Positions 37,430 through 45,263 of a stretch of 64,000 bases of DNA are shown here, piece after piece. The first letter of the stretch is position 1. Every line of letters begins with the position of its first letter. Both the position numbers and the translations under genes were made by a program. The notes beneath the pieces are model-generated. The model was not told the DNA's origin. It did not search any database and was given only the letters and a program-made list of their open reading frames with translations. Source of the DNA: Candidatus Leucobacter sulfamidivorax (GTDB lineage: Bacteria > Actinomycetota > Actinomycetes > Actinomycetales > Microbacteriaceae); the NCBI GenBank assembly GCA_016771945.1, contig QZLF01000001.1:825447-889446 (forward strand). The letters run 5' to 3'.

Positions 37430-38334
37430 CAGCCGCGCTCGGCGAGCCTATGAGGCGCCGGCAGATCCGCCACGTTGATGCCGACCATCGCCTCGCCGAG
37501 GCCGCGCGAGGCGTCGGCGATCGCCTTCGGATCGTCGTAGCGCGCGGTCGCCTTCACAATCGCCGCGGCGCGGGCCTCGGGGTTGCCCGACTTGAAGATG
37601 CCCGAGCCGACGAACACGCCGTCCGCGCCGAGCTGCATCATCATCGCCGCGTCGGCGGGGGTGGCCACGCCGCCCGCGGTGAAGAGCACGACCGGCAGCG
37701 TCCCGGTGCGTGCGACCTCGAGCACGAGGTCGTAGGACGCCTGCAGCTCCTTCGCCGCGACGTAGAGCTCGTCGTCGTTCAGGGCCCCGAGCCGCGCGAT
37801 CTCGCCCTTGATGGTGCGGATGTGCTTGGTCGCCTCCGACACATCGCCCGTGCCGGCCTCGCCCTTCGAACGGATCATCGCCGCGCCCTCGGTGATGCGC
37901 CTGAGCGCCTCGCCGAGGTTCGTCGCGCCGCAGACGAAGGGCACGGTGAAGCCCTGCTTGTCGATGTGGTTCACGTAGTCGGCGGGGGAGAGCACCTCGC
38001 TCTCGTCGATGTAGTCGACCTCGAGCGCCTCGAGCACCTGGGCCTCGACGAAGTGGCCGATGCGGGCCTTCGCCATGACGGGGATCGACACCGCGGCCTT
38101 GATGCCGTCGATGAGGTCCGGATCGCTCATGCGGGCGACGCCCCCCTGCGCGCGGATGTCGGCGGGCACGCGCTCGAGCGCCATGACGGCGACGGCGCCG
38201 GCGTCCTCGGCGATGCGGGCCTGCTCGGGGGTGACGACGTCCATGATGACGCCGCCCTTCAGCATGTCGGCGAGGCCGCGCTTGACGAGGGGGGAACCGG
38301 TGACGGGGGTGTTCGATGCAGTGTTGTCGCTCAT
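37426..38334 (-). CDS. pdxS: Pyridoxal 5'-phosphate synthase lyase subunit PdxS
   Basis: Builds PLP from ribose-5-phosphate, glyceraldehyde-3-phosphate and ammonia; forms the dodecamer core of PLP synthase. 302 residues. Seen: [67 protein letters not shown] (catalytic Lys), [17 protein letters not shown] and the phosphate-binding [14 protein letters not shown]. Start ATG 38334. The divergent MocR-type gene starts about 95 bases away, and an inverted repeat lies between them. Confidence 0.96.
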   Translation of the reverse strand: MSDNTASNTPVTGSPLVKRGLADMLKGGVIMDVVTPEQARIAEDAGAVAVMALERVPADIRAQGGVARMSDPDLIDGIKAAVSIPVMAKARIGHFVEAQVLEALEVDYIDESEVLSPADYVNHIDKQGFTVPFVCGATNLGEALRRITEGAAMIRSKGEAGTGDVSEATKHIRTIKGEIARLGALNDDELYVAAKELQASYDLVLEVARTGTLPVVLFTAGGVATPADAAMMMQLGADGVFVGSGIFKSGNPEARAAAIVKATARYDDPKAIADASRGLGEAMVGINVADLPAPHRLAERGW

Positions 38335-38357
38335 ACTCTCAAGATTCGTGCTTCGCA

Positions 38358-38402
38358 TTGGTCCGCTGCAAGATCCAAGATCGAAGAGTTGAAATGGACC
38401 AA
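38358..38402. promoter_or_regulatory. Candidate PdxR operator in the pdxS-pdxR gap
   Basis: TTGGTCC (38358-38364) and GGACCAA (38396-38402) form a perfect 7-base inverted repeat, with 31 bases between the arms, in the 95-base divergent intergenic region. PdxR-type MocR regulators bind repeated sites in exactly this position. The site assignment is inference. Confidence 0.45.
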
Positions 38403-38429
38403 GAGGCTCGGCGATGGCAGACTGGAGGC

Positions 38430-40019
38430 ATGCCGTCAGCCGTCCGCCGCGCCGCTGCCCGCCGAACCCCGGCCGAGCTGCCCATCGCGCTCGACCGCGG
38501 AGCGGAGGCTCCGCTGCCCGTGCAGCTCGCGGCCGCCCTGCGCGACGCGATCGACCGCGGGGCGCTGCGGCCCGGCGAGGCGCTGCCCGCGACGCGCGGC
38601 CTCGCCGCGAGGCTCGGCGTCGCGCGCGGCGTCGCGGTGGCCGCCTACGAGCAGCTGATCGCGGAAGGCTATCTGCTCGCCGGACACGGACGCGGCACCG
38701 TCGTGCACCCCGAGCTCGGCGCGGTGCGGGGCGCCGTGCGCGGGGGAGGGACGCGCGCGGCGCAAGCTCCGATCGCGGGACGGGCGGATCCGCCCTCTGC
38801 CGTGCCGACAGCAGCGCGCCCGGGCCCGCTCACCGTGGGCGTGCCCGACACGAGCGCCGTCGACACCCCGGCGTGGCGGGCGGCCTGGCGCCGCGCCGCC
38901 GCCCGCGCCCACCTCGAGGCCCCCGAGCTCGGCGACCCGCGCCTGCGCGAGGAGATCGCCGAGCACCTGCGCCGCATGCGCGGCACCCAGCGTCCCGCCG
39001 CCGACGTCATCGTCACCGCGGGCGCGCGCGACGGGCTCGACCTGCTGCTCGCCGCCCTCGCGGGCGGGCGGGGGCGGGCGCTCGCGGTCGGCGTGGAGGA
39101 TCCCGGCTACCCCTCGCTGCGCCGCGTCGCGGCCCGGCACAGCGCCGAGATCGTGGCGCTGCCCGCCGACGCCGAGGGGCTCGACGCGCGGGCTCTGCCC
39201 GAGCGCGGGCTCGATGCGGTGATCGTCACCCCGAGCCACCAGTACCCCCTCGGCGGATCCCTGCCGCTCGGCCGCCGCCGCGAGCTGCTCGCCTGGGCCG
39301 CCCGCACCGGCGCGGTGATCGTCGAGGACGACTACGACTCGGAGCTGCGCCACACCGGCAGCCCGCTGCCCGCGCTCGCGGCGCTCGACGACCCGATCGG
39401 CGGCTCGGTCGCGCTGCTCGGCACCTTCTCGAAGACCGTCTCTCCCGCGCTCTCCGCCGGGTACCTGCTCGCCCCCGCCGGTCTGCGCGCCGTGATCGAG
39501 CCCGTGCGGCACGAGCTCGGCGGGCCGGTCTCGGCCGTCGTGCAGGCCGCCCTCGCCGAGTACCTCGCGAGTGGCGAGCTGCGGCGCCACACCGCCCGCA
39601 TGCGCCGCCGCTACGCCGCCCGGCGCGAGCTGGTGGTCGAGCGGCTCGGCGGCATCGCCGGCGTGCGCGTGCGGCCGATGAGCGGCGGGCTGCACGCGGT
39701 GCTGGAGTTCGCGGGCGATCCGGGGGAAGGGGATCCGGAGCGCGGCGGCGCGGCGGAGATCGAGGCCCGGATCTGCGGGCTCGCGGCGGATCGGCGCCTG
39801 GGCGCCGTGCCCCTCAGCGCCTACTGGCAGCGCCGGGCCGGCGCTGAGGCCGCGGGGCCCGCCAGCGCTGTGGGGGCCTCGGGCGTCGGATCCCGCTCCG
39901 ACGCCACCGCCGGACGCTTCGGCCTGGTGATCGGCACGGGCGGGCCCGACGCCCTGCGCTTCGACCGGGCGCTGCGCGAGCTGCGGGCGCTCCTGTCGGC
40001 CGAGTTCGGCGCGGAGTGA
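38430..40019 (+). CDS. pdxR: MocR/PdxR-type transcriptional regulator
   Basis: GntR-type winged helix fused to a class I aminotransferase fold, 529 residues. Residues 15-85 are the HTH ([61 protein letters not shown]); the rest holds the PLP domain with the Schiff-base lysine in [21 protein letters not shown]. MocR proteins of this type sense PLP and activate pdxST when it is scarce, and this one diverges from pdxS, which fits PdxR. ATG 38430 lies 6 bases after CAGACT, possibly leaderless. The tail (about 465-510) carries an Ala/Ser-rich insert. Confidence 0.92.
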   Translation: MPSAVRRAAARRTPAELPIALDRGAEAPLPVQLAAALRDAIDRGALRPGEALPATRGLAARLGVARGVAVAAYEQLIAEGYLLAGHGRGTVVHPELGAVRGAVRGGGTRAAQAPIAGRADPPSAVPTAARPGPLTVGVPDTSAVDTPAWRAAWRRAAARAHLEAPELGDPRLREEIAEHLRRMRGTQRPAADVIVTAGARDGLDLLLAALAGGRGRALAVGVEDPGYPSLRRVAARHSAEIVALPADAEGLDARALPERGLDAVIVTPSHQYPLGGSLPLGRRRELLAWAARTGAVIVEDDYDSELRHTGSPLPALAALDDPIGGSVALLGTFSKTVSPALSAGYLLAPAGLRAVIEPVRHELGGPVSAVVQAALAEYLASGELRRHTARMRRRYAARRELVVERLGGIAGVRVRPMSGGLHAVLEFAGDPGEGDPERGGAAEIEARICGLAADRRLGAVPLSAYWQRRAGAEAAGPASAVGASGVGSRSDATAGRFGLVIGTGGPDALRFDRALRELRALLSAEFGAE

Positions 40020-40048
40020 ACGCGGCCGGGGAAGACTCCAGCCGCGTT
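40020..40048 (+). terminator. Hairpin after pdxR
   Basis: ACGCGGC (40020-40026) pairs with GCCGCGT (40042-40048), followed by TTGAG. It directly follows the pdxR stop and is a probable weak terminator. Confidence 0.45.
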
Positions 40049-40089
40049 TGAGATAATGGGGGTCCACCGACGCGCCCTCCCTCTCGGAA

Positions 40090-40145
40090 ACAGTTGTCAT
40101 TTTGATGCCCTGAAACACGGAATAGTGCAGCAAACTGACAACTGT
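40090..40145. repeat. Hairpin repeat, family A copy 2
   Basis: Arms ACAGTTGTCATTTTGATGC (40090-40108) and 40127-40145 with three mismatches, loop of 18 bases containing AAACACGGAATAG. Arms, loop length and loop core match the 7995-8050 copy, in the same orientation. Confidence 0.85.
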
Positions 40146-40228
40146 TTAGAGAGACGCATTCGGAGACGAGGGACCGGCGCGTCAGAGGACAGTCAGAGGC
40201 ATCAGGGGACAGAGAAGAGGGAGACGCG

Positions 40229-40840
40229 GTGGGCCTGTTCAAGCGGCGGAAGCGCGGGGTCAGGCGACCGCCGCGGAGGCTGCCGCGCCGCGAGCTCGCC
40301 CCCGTCGAGGACATCGTCGAGCAGGGCATGCTCGTCGCCGACGTCGCCGTGCGCATGACCGTGAAGAACGCCATCATCATGAACGCGCTGAAGCGGCACG
40401 TCGACTACGACGAGCAGCAGATCGTCGACATGGTGCGCGAGGCGATCGTCGAGGTCGTCGACGAGCGCGAGCACGACGCCGAGCACATCAAGCGCGTGCG
40501 CGGCGAGATCCGCGAGCACGGACGCAGCGCGTGGCGCGACGCCGAGTACGGCGACGGCGACAGCCGCACGCTGCGGCACCGCGAGCAGGTCTACGAGGGC
40601 GTCGCCGAGCAGCTGCGGCTGCGCGCGGCCGACGAGGAGTACCTGCGCACGACCGCCGAGCGGGCGCGCAAGGCCGCATGGGCCGAGATCGGGGATTCGC
40701 TCAAGGCGCGGGCCAGCGAGCCCTACTACGGCGGCGGCGGGACCGAGGAGTACGCGCGGGCGCGCGACGCGCGGATCCAGCAGCTCATCGAGAAGGATCT
40801 CACCGACCTCATGCGGCAGCGGCCGTCGCGGGCAGGCTGA
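40229..40840 (+). CDS. Hypothetical basic/charged protein
   Basis: 203 residues, no recognised domain. The N-terminus is very basic (LFKRRKRGVRRPPRRLPRRE); the remainder is strongly charged and probably helical, possibly coiled-coil (DEQQIVDMVREAIVEVVDEREHDAEHIKRVRGEIREHG; RLRAADEEYLRTTAERARKAAWAEIGDSLKARA). A Gly-rich turn (EPYYGGGGTEEYARARDARI) precedes the last helix. Start GTG 40229. Its 3' end overlaps the 3' end of the convergent histidine kinase gene by 32 bases. Confidence 0.7.
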   Translation: MGLFKRRKRGVRRPPRRLPRRELAPVEDIVEQGMLVADVAVRMTVKNAIIMNALKRHVDYDEQQIVDMVREAIVEVVDEREHDAEHIKRVRGEIREHGRSAWRDAEYGDGDSRTLRHREQVYEGVAEQLRLRAADEEYLRTTAERARKAAWAEIGDSLKARASEPYYGGGGTEEYARARDARIQQLIEKDLTDLMRQRPSRAG

Positions 40841-42356
40841 ACTCGAAGACGGCCCCGCGCGGCTCGTTCTCGCGCGCCGAGATCTCACCGCCCTGACGCT
40901 GGATCACCTGGTGGCTGAGCGCGAGGCCGATGCCGTGCCCGCTCGACTTCGAGGTGAAGGCGCCGTCGAAGATCCGGCCGTCCGGGATGTGCGCGAGGCC
41001 CTTCCCGGTGTCGATGACGCGGAACACGCCGCCGTGCTCCGTGCGCTCGATCTCGACGCGCACGATCCGCTCCGCCAGCGGCCACTCCGCCATCTCGTCG
41101 ATCGCGTTGAAGCACAGATTGAGCATCACCTGCCCGGTGAGCACCCGCTCGCACCACACGGGGACATCGTGCTCCGGCAGCGCGACCCGCAGCTGCACGC
41201 CGCGCTGCATCGCGTTCAACTCGAGCAGGCCGCGCACCTCCGCGAACAGCTCGCCCAGCTCGACCTGCTGCAGCGGCTGCTCGAGATGCGTGACGTAGTC
41301 GCGCAGGCTCTTCATGATCACGGCGGCGCGCTCGAGCTGCGCCCGTGCGCCGGCGATGCCCTGCAGCACGGTCTGCTGATCCGCCCCGCCCGCGTCGAGA
41401 CGCCGCTGGGTGCCCGCCAGGTAGTTGGTCGCCGCCGCGAGCGGCTGGGCGATCTCGTGCTCGATCGTGCGCGCCATGTCGCCCATGGCGTTGAAGCGGG
41501 CGAGGTAGTTGAGATGCTGCAGGTCGCGCTCACGCTGCTGTCGGCTCAGCACCCGCTCGGTGACATCGTGGAACAGCACGAGGTGCCCCTCCAGCTCGCC
41601 CTCGAGCACGTGCTGGCAGCTGCCGGAGAACCAGGCGGTGCCGCCGTCGGGCAGCCGCGCCTCGAAGCGGAAGGGCTGCGAGCGCCCCTCCCGCCGGCTC
41701 GTCTCCACCGCCTCGCGCAGCGCGGGCGCGCTCTCCGCGACGCAGAGCCCGAACAGCGAGAGGTCGGCGAGCGCGCCCGGCTCGCGGCGGAGCAGCTCCT
41801 CGGCCGAGGCGCTCGCGAACGTCACCCGGGCGTCGTCGTCGACGACGAGCACGCCCTCCTGCATCTGCTCGAGAAAGGCGTTCAGCATCGTCTCGGTGCG
41901 CGTGAGCGTGCGACGCGTCTCCTCCAGCCGCTCGATGTCCCGGAACTGCACCATGATCACGGCGCGCCCGCCCAGCTCGAGGCGGGTCGCGATCGCCTCG
42001 GTCAGGATCTCCCGGCCGTCCTTCGTGCGGTACATCCATTCGATGCTCGCCGTGCCGCGGTCCACGGCCTCCTGCAGCCAGCCGACGCCGCGGGAGCGGC
42101 TGTACAGCTCGCCCAGGCCACTCATGTGATTCGCCTTGAGGGGGAGCAGCTCCTCGAGCGTGAAGCCCAGCATCCGCAGCGTGGTCGGATTCGCCCAGAG
42201 GATGTTCTTGGTGGCGGCGTCGTGGATGATCACCCCGTAGGCGCTGGCCTCGACCATCCGCGCGAAGTCGGCCGGATCGAAGTCGGCCGGGTCGAAGTCG
42301 GCCGGGTCGAAATCGGCAGAGGTGAAGTGCTCGCCCGCATCGTCCCGCCCGCTCAT
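40809..42356 (-). CDS. Soluble PAS-domain sensor histidine kinase (FixL/TodS-like)
   Basis: 515 residues, no membrane helix. Layout: a repeated ADFDP leader (residues 14-31, encoded by a 15-base tandem repeat near 42263-42310), PAS1 (about 31-145, YGVIIHDAATKNILWANPTTLRMLGF), PAS2 (about 158-270, EQMQEGVLVVDDDARVTFASASAEELL), a FixL-type H box with phospho-acceptor H300 (TIEHEIAQPLAAATNYL), N box (LNLCFNAIDEM), G1 (VIDTGKGLAHI) and G2 (GHGIGLALSHQV). It diverges from the monooxygenase operon. Its probable partner is the FixJ-type regulator at 46418-47083. PAS1 may bind an aromatic effector directly; this is inference. Confidence 0.9.
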   Translation of the reverse strand: MSGRDDAGEHFTSADFDPADFDPADFDPADFARMVEASAYGVIIHDAATKNILWANPTTLRMLGFTLEELLPLKANHMSGLGELYSRSRGVGWLQEAVDRGTASIEWMYRTKDGREILTEAIATRLELGGRAVIMVQFRDIERLEETRRTLTRTETMLNAFLEQMQEGVLVVDDDARVTFASASAEELLRREPGALADLSLFGLCVAESAPALREAVETSRREGRSQPFRFEARLPDGGTAWFSGSCQHVLEGELEGHLVLFHDVTERVLSRQQRERDLQHLNYLARFNAMGDMARTIEHEIAQPLAAATNYLAGTQRRLDAGGADQQTVLQGIAGARAQLERAAVIMKSLRDYVTHLEQPLQQVELGELFAEVRGLLELNAMQRGVQLRVALPEHDVPVWCERVLTGQVMLNLCFNAIDEMAEWPLAERIVRVEIERTEHGGVFRVIDTGKGLAHIPDGRIFDGAFTSKSSGHGIGLALSHQVIQRQGGEISARENEPRGAVFEFSLPATAAAA

Positions 42357-42390
42357 ACGGCCATCCTGCCACCCCGCAACGACCGGGGAT

Positions 42391-42403
42391 TACGCAAAAC
42401 CTT
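42391..42403 (+). promoter_or_regulatory. TACGCAAA-type box, copy 1
   Basis: TACGCAAAACCTT, in the 177-base gap between the divergent kinase and monooxygenase genes. The same sequence with one change lies at 47199-47211 beside the response regulator and CoA ligase. Candidate binding site of the response regulator. Confidence 0.5.
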
Positions 42404-42533
42404 TACCCGCATCGCGAATGCGCGTAGCGGCGAGGTGCCGGATGCGCATTGCCCGGCGCCGGAGACCTCGATAGCGTCGAATCGACACGACGGAGTGCCC
42501 GTGGCGGGCAGTCCTCCGAGGGAAGGACGGCGC

Positions 42534-43664
42534 ATGGAGATCAAGACAGACGAGGCCGCGTTCGAGAGCGTGCTCGCCGCCGTCGCCGAGCGACGCGCGG
42601 AGTTCGCGCGGGATCGCTATGTGCCACGCGACATCATCGACCGGTTCATCTCGGTGGGCCTCTACCGGGCCTCGACGCCCCGGCGCTTCGGCGGCAGCCC
42701 GCTGCCGCCCGCCGAGTTCCTGCGCAAGATCGAGCGGATCTCCCAGGTGGACGCCTCGGCGGGGTGGGTGGCGAGCTTCGGCTCGGCGCTCATCTACTTC
42801 GCCGCGCTGCCCGAGTCGACGCAGGCCGAGCTCTACAGCGACGGCCCCGACCTCGTCTTCGCCGGCGGGCTCTTCCCCGTGCAGGACGCGGAGCTCACGG
42901 ACGCCGGCTTCCGGGTCAACGGGCAGTGGAAGTTCGCGAGCGGCTGCAAGTCGGCCGACTGGCTGGGCGTGGGCATCAGCGGCGGCCCCGAGTCGCAGGG
43001 CAAGCCGCGCACGGCGCTCCTGCGCCCGAGCGATGTCGAGATCGTCGAGAACTGGAACGTGCTCGGCCTCGAGGGCACGGGCAGCCACGACCTCCGGGTG
43101 GTCGACAAGATCGTGCCGCAGGAGTACACCTTCGTGCGGGGCGGCACCCCGACGATCGACGAGCCGCTCTACCGCTACCCGACGATCGCCTACGCCGCGC
43201 AGGTGCTCGCGGTCGTCGGCCTCGGCACGGGGCGCGCGGCGCTCGACTACGTCACCGAGGTGGGTTCGGGCAGATCGAGCATCACCGGCGGGCCGCGCCT
43301 GGCCGACAAGCCCTACTTCCGGGCGGATCTCGCGAAGGCCGAGGCGGCGCTGCGCTCGGCCCGCGGCTTCTTCTACGACATCACCGAGGAGGTCTGGGAG
43401 ACCGTGCTCGCAGGCGTCTCCGTGTCGCCGAAGCAGGCGGGCTTGCTCCGTCTCGCCGCGGTCACGGCGGCGAAGGCGGGCTGGAACGCGACGCAGGCGG
43501 CCTTCACCCTCTCGGGCACCGGCGCCATCGCCGACGGCCATCCGATGCAGCGGCTGCTGCGGGACGCCTCGGTGCCGCCCCAGCACGCCTTCCTCGCGGA
43601 CGGCATCTACGATGGGGCGGGGGCCGTGCTCAGCGGCCTCGAGGCGCCTCCCGGGTTCATCTGA
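42534..43664 (+). CDS. Flavin-dependent monooxygenase, acyl-CoA dehydrogenase fold (IacA/HsaA-like)
   Basis: 376 residues. The fold is that of group D two-component flavin monooxygenases: VPRDIIDRFISVGLYRASTPRRFGGSPLPPAEFLRKIERISQVDASAGWVASFGSAL (residues about 28-90), the beta domain with FRVNGQWKFASGCKSADWLGVG, and LLRDASVPPQHAFLADGIYDGAG near the end. The acyl-CoA dehydrogenase catalytic base is not evident, supporting a hydroxylase. It starts the operon with the small IacB-like gene and an SDR, the IacA-B-E set of indole-3-acetate degradation. Indole substrates are therefore the leading guess. No flavin reductase gene is visible here. SD GGGAAGGA precedes ATG 42534. Confidence 0.85.
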   Translation: MEIKTDEAAFESVLAAVAERRAEFARDRYVPRDIIDRFISVGLYRASTPRRFGGSPLPPAEFLRKIERISQVDASAGWVASFGSALIYFAALPESTQAELYSDGPDLVFAGGLFPVQDAELTDAGFRVNGQWKFASGCKSADWLGVGISGGPESQGKPRTALLRPSDVEIVENWNVLGLEGTGSHDLRVVDKIVPQEYTFVRGGTPTIDEPLYRYPTIAYAAQVLAVVGLGTGRAALDYVTEVGSGRSSITGGPRLADKPYFRADLAKAEAALRSARGFFYDITEEVWETVLAGVSVSPKQAGLLRLAAVTAAKAGWNATQAAFTLSGTGAIADGHPMQRLLRDASVPPQHAFLADGIYDGAGAVLSGLEAPPGFI

Positions 43665-43720
43665 TCCGGATCCACCCGATCCACCGCACCGCTTCCGCAC
43701 CGTTCGAGAGAGAAGGAACC

Positions 43721-44092
43721 ATGTCAGAGCAATTCCCCCTCCGCGTCCTCTTCTGCCTGGGCATCAACCAGAACTTCTTCGATCTGCCGACCGGCACGGG
43801 CGGCGCGGTCTGGCAGGCGACGCTGGACTTCCTGCAGCAGACGAAGGATCACCCGGGCGTGGACTACATCGCCGACTTCGACGACGACTCGCACCAGGTC
43901 GGCCCGTCGACCGGCTGGCCCTGGACCGCCTACGTGCTCGCGGACGTCGACAGCCAGCAGACGGTGAAGGAGGTCTGCGGCCTCCTGCGCACCATTCCGG
44001 TCGGCGAGCACTCCTTCTGGCGCTACGCCAAGATCGAGGCGCGGATCGGGCGCGGGCTCACCCTGCGCGACGACGTCAAGCTGCCGGAGTGA
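43721..44092 (+). CDS. Small conserved protein, IacB-like
   Basis: 123 residues starting at ATG 43721 after GAGAAGGAACC. The sequence FPLRVLFCLGINQNFFDLPTG...DDDSHQVGPSTGWPWTAYVLADVDS...HSFWRYAKIEARIGRGLTL resembles, from memory, the IacB protein of indole-3-acetate (iac) clusters, predicted to be an alpha+beta barrel of unknown role. Conserved-looking features are NQNFFD, VGPSTGWPWT and KIEARIGR. It lies between monooxygenase and SDR genes in one operon. I could not check the similarity, so the name is tentative. Confidence 0.7.
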   Translation: MSEQFPLRVLFCLGINQNFFDLPTGTGGAVWQATLDFLQQTKDHPGVDYIADFDDDSHQVGPSTGWPWTAYVLADVDSQQTVKEVCGLLRTIPVGEHSFWRYAKIEARIGRGLTLRDDVKLPE

Positions 44093-44099
44093 TCCTGCG

Positions 44100-44855
44100 A
44101 TGAATGCTCAGGATCAGCCTCAGGTCGCGGTGGTCACCGGCGCCGGGGGCGGACTCGGCGCCGTCATCGCGAACGAGTTCGTCGCCGCCGGCTACCGCGT
44201 GGCGTTCACCGACATCCGCGAGGGCGCGGCGGTCGCCGCGGCTGCCGCGGCGGATCCGGACGGCGGATCGACGGTCGGTCTCGGGCACGACATCCGCGAG
44301 GAGTCGTCGTTCGAAGAGGTGCTGCGGCGCACCCGCGAGACGCTGGGGGAGCCCGCGGTGCTCGTCAACAACGCCGGGCGCACCCTCTTCGGGAAGCCCC
44401 TCGAGATCGACGCCGACAAGTTCGACGCGGGAGTGCAGCTGAACCTGGGCGGCGTGTTCCGGGGCTGCAAGGTGTTCGGGCGCAGCTTCGCCGAGCAGGG
44501 CTACGGTCGCATCGTCAACATCGCCTCGCTGGCCGGCCAGAACGGCGGCACGGCTTCGGGGGTGCACTATGCGTCCGCGAAGGGGGGCGTGCTCTCGCTC
44601 ACCAAGGTGTTCGCGCGCGAGCTCGGCCCGCGGGGCGTCACGGTGAACGCGATCGCGCCGGGTCCGCTCGACCTGCCCGTCGTGCACGAGTCCGTGCCCG
44701 CCGAGCGACTGCGCGAGATCGTCGCGGGGATCCCGGTGCGCTCGCTGCTCTCGCCTCGCTTCGTGGGTCAGACCGCGGTGCTGCTCGCGAGCCCCGAGGC
44801 GCTGTCGGTGACCGGTGCCTGCTGGGACATCAACGGCGGCCTGAACGTGCGCTGA
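44100..44855 (+). CDS. Short-chain dehydrogenase/reductase (IacE-like position)
   Basis: NAD(P)-dependent SDR, 251 residues. Seen: the cofactor motif VTGAGGGLGAVIANEF, NNAGRTLFGKP, the catalytic Ser in IVNIASLAGQNGG, Tyr/Lys in VHYASAKGGVLSLTK and NAIAPGPLDLPVV. It begins 7 bases after the IacB-like gene, so they share a transcript. In iac clusters an SDR (IacE) acts after the monooxygenase on hydroxylated indole acetate. The operon is interrupted just after this gene by the IS110 element, so any further genes originally downstream are now separated. Confidence 0.9.
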   Translation: MNAQDQPQVAVVTGAGGGLGAVIANEFVAAGYRVAFTDIREGAAVAAAAAADPDGGSTVGLGHDIREESSFEEVLRRTRETLGEPAVLVNNAGRTLFGKPLEIDADKFDAGVQLNLGGVFRGCKVFGRSFAEQGYGRIVNIASLAGQNGGTASGVHYASAKGGVLSLTKVFARELGPRGVTVNAIAPGPLDLPVVHESVPAERLREIVAGIPVRSLLSPRFVGQTAVLLASPEALSVTGACWDINGGLNVR

Positions 44856-44900
44856 GGCTTCGGCCTCGCCCGGTCCGTTCCCCGGTCTGCCCCGCCTGGG

Positions 44901-44956
44901 GCGCAATAGTGCGCGTGTTGTCGCCCGAGCCGCGGCCGGGCAGCAATACGCGCACT
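44901..44956. repeat. Hairpin target split by the IS110 element (left part)
   Basis: The left part carries GCGCAATAGTGCGCGT (44901-44916) and, after a GC-rich centre, ACGCGCACT (44948-44956). The missing ATTGCGC lies at 46350-46356, directly beyond the IS. Rejoining them gives a perfect 16-base outer stem GCGCAATAGTGCGCGT / ACGCGCACTATTGCGC. The element therefore inserted into an existing intergenic palindrome. Confidence 0.8.
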
Positions 44957-44999
44957 GTGAGGATCGGTGTCAGCTGGTCTGGGACTGGCTGGCAGGGTA

Positions 45000-45206
45000 G
45001 GTACCGGCCGTGCTGTCCCCGTGGTTGTGGCTCATACGCGCACCGACCCCCTTCTCCTGGGGTGTCTTGCAATAGACCTGCCCAACCGTGCGGGATGGCC
45101 GGCCGGTACCTGCCCGGTCCACTCCGGTGACTTGATCAGAAGGCTGTCCACCTCTGAGGTGTGACTCGTCACAGTGTTGTCCCGAAGTGATTCCTCCCCG
45201 GACCGG
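45000..45206 (+). ncRNA. IS110 bridge RNA with readable target and donor guides
   Basis: Two domains in the left end. Target-binding domain: closed by GGTACCGGCC/GGCCGGTACC (45000-45009/45101-45110), inner stems GGTTG/CAACC (45023-45027/45083-45087) and ACCCC/GGGGT (45046-45050/45059-45063). The loop holds ATACGCGCAC (45034-45043), identical to the left target 44946-44955, and GCAATAG (45069-45075), complementary to core CT plus ATTGC (46348-46354). Donor-binding domain: closed by CCGGTCC/GGACCGG (45114-45120/45200-45206), inner CACCT/AGGTG hairpin; AGAAGG (45138-45143) equals the right end 46340-46345, and TCACAG (45169-45174) is complementary to CT-GTGA at the left end. RNA ends are approximate. 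Confidence 0.8.
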
Positions 45207-45263
45207 TACCGGCCGTGAACGGCCGACTCCCGCAGTCCGTCAGCACCGAAGGAATCAACCGTC

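Noticed and set aside
42449-44092. Single long frame spanning the monooxygenase and small protein genes
   Set aside because: Its upstream part is an out-of-frame shadow of the monooxygenase; the real small gene begins at ATG 43721 with its own ribosome site.
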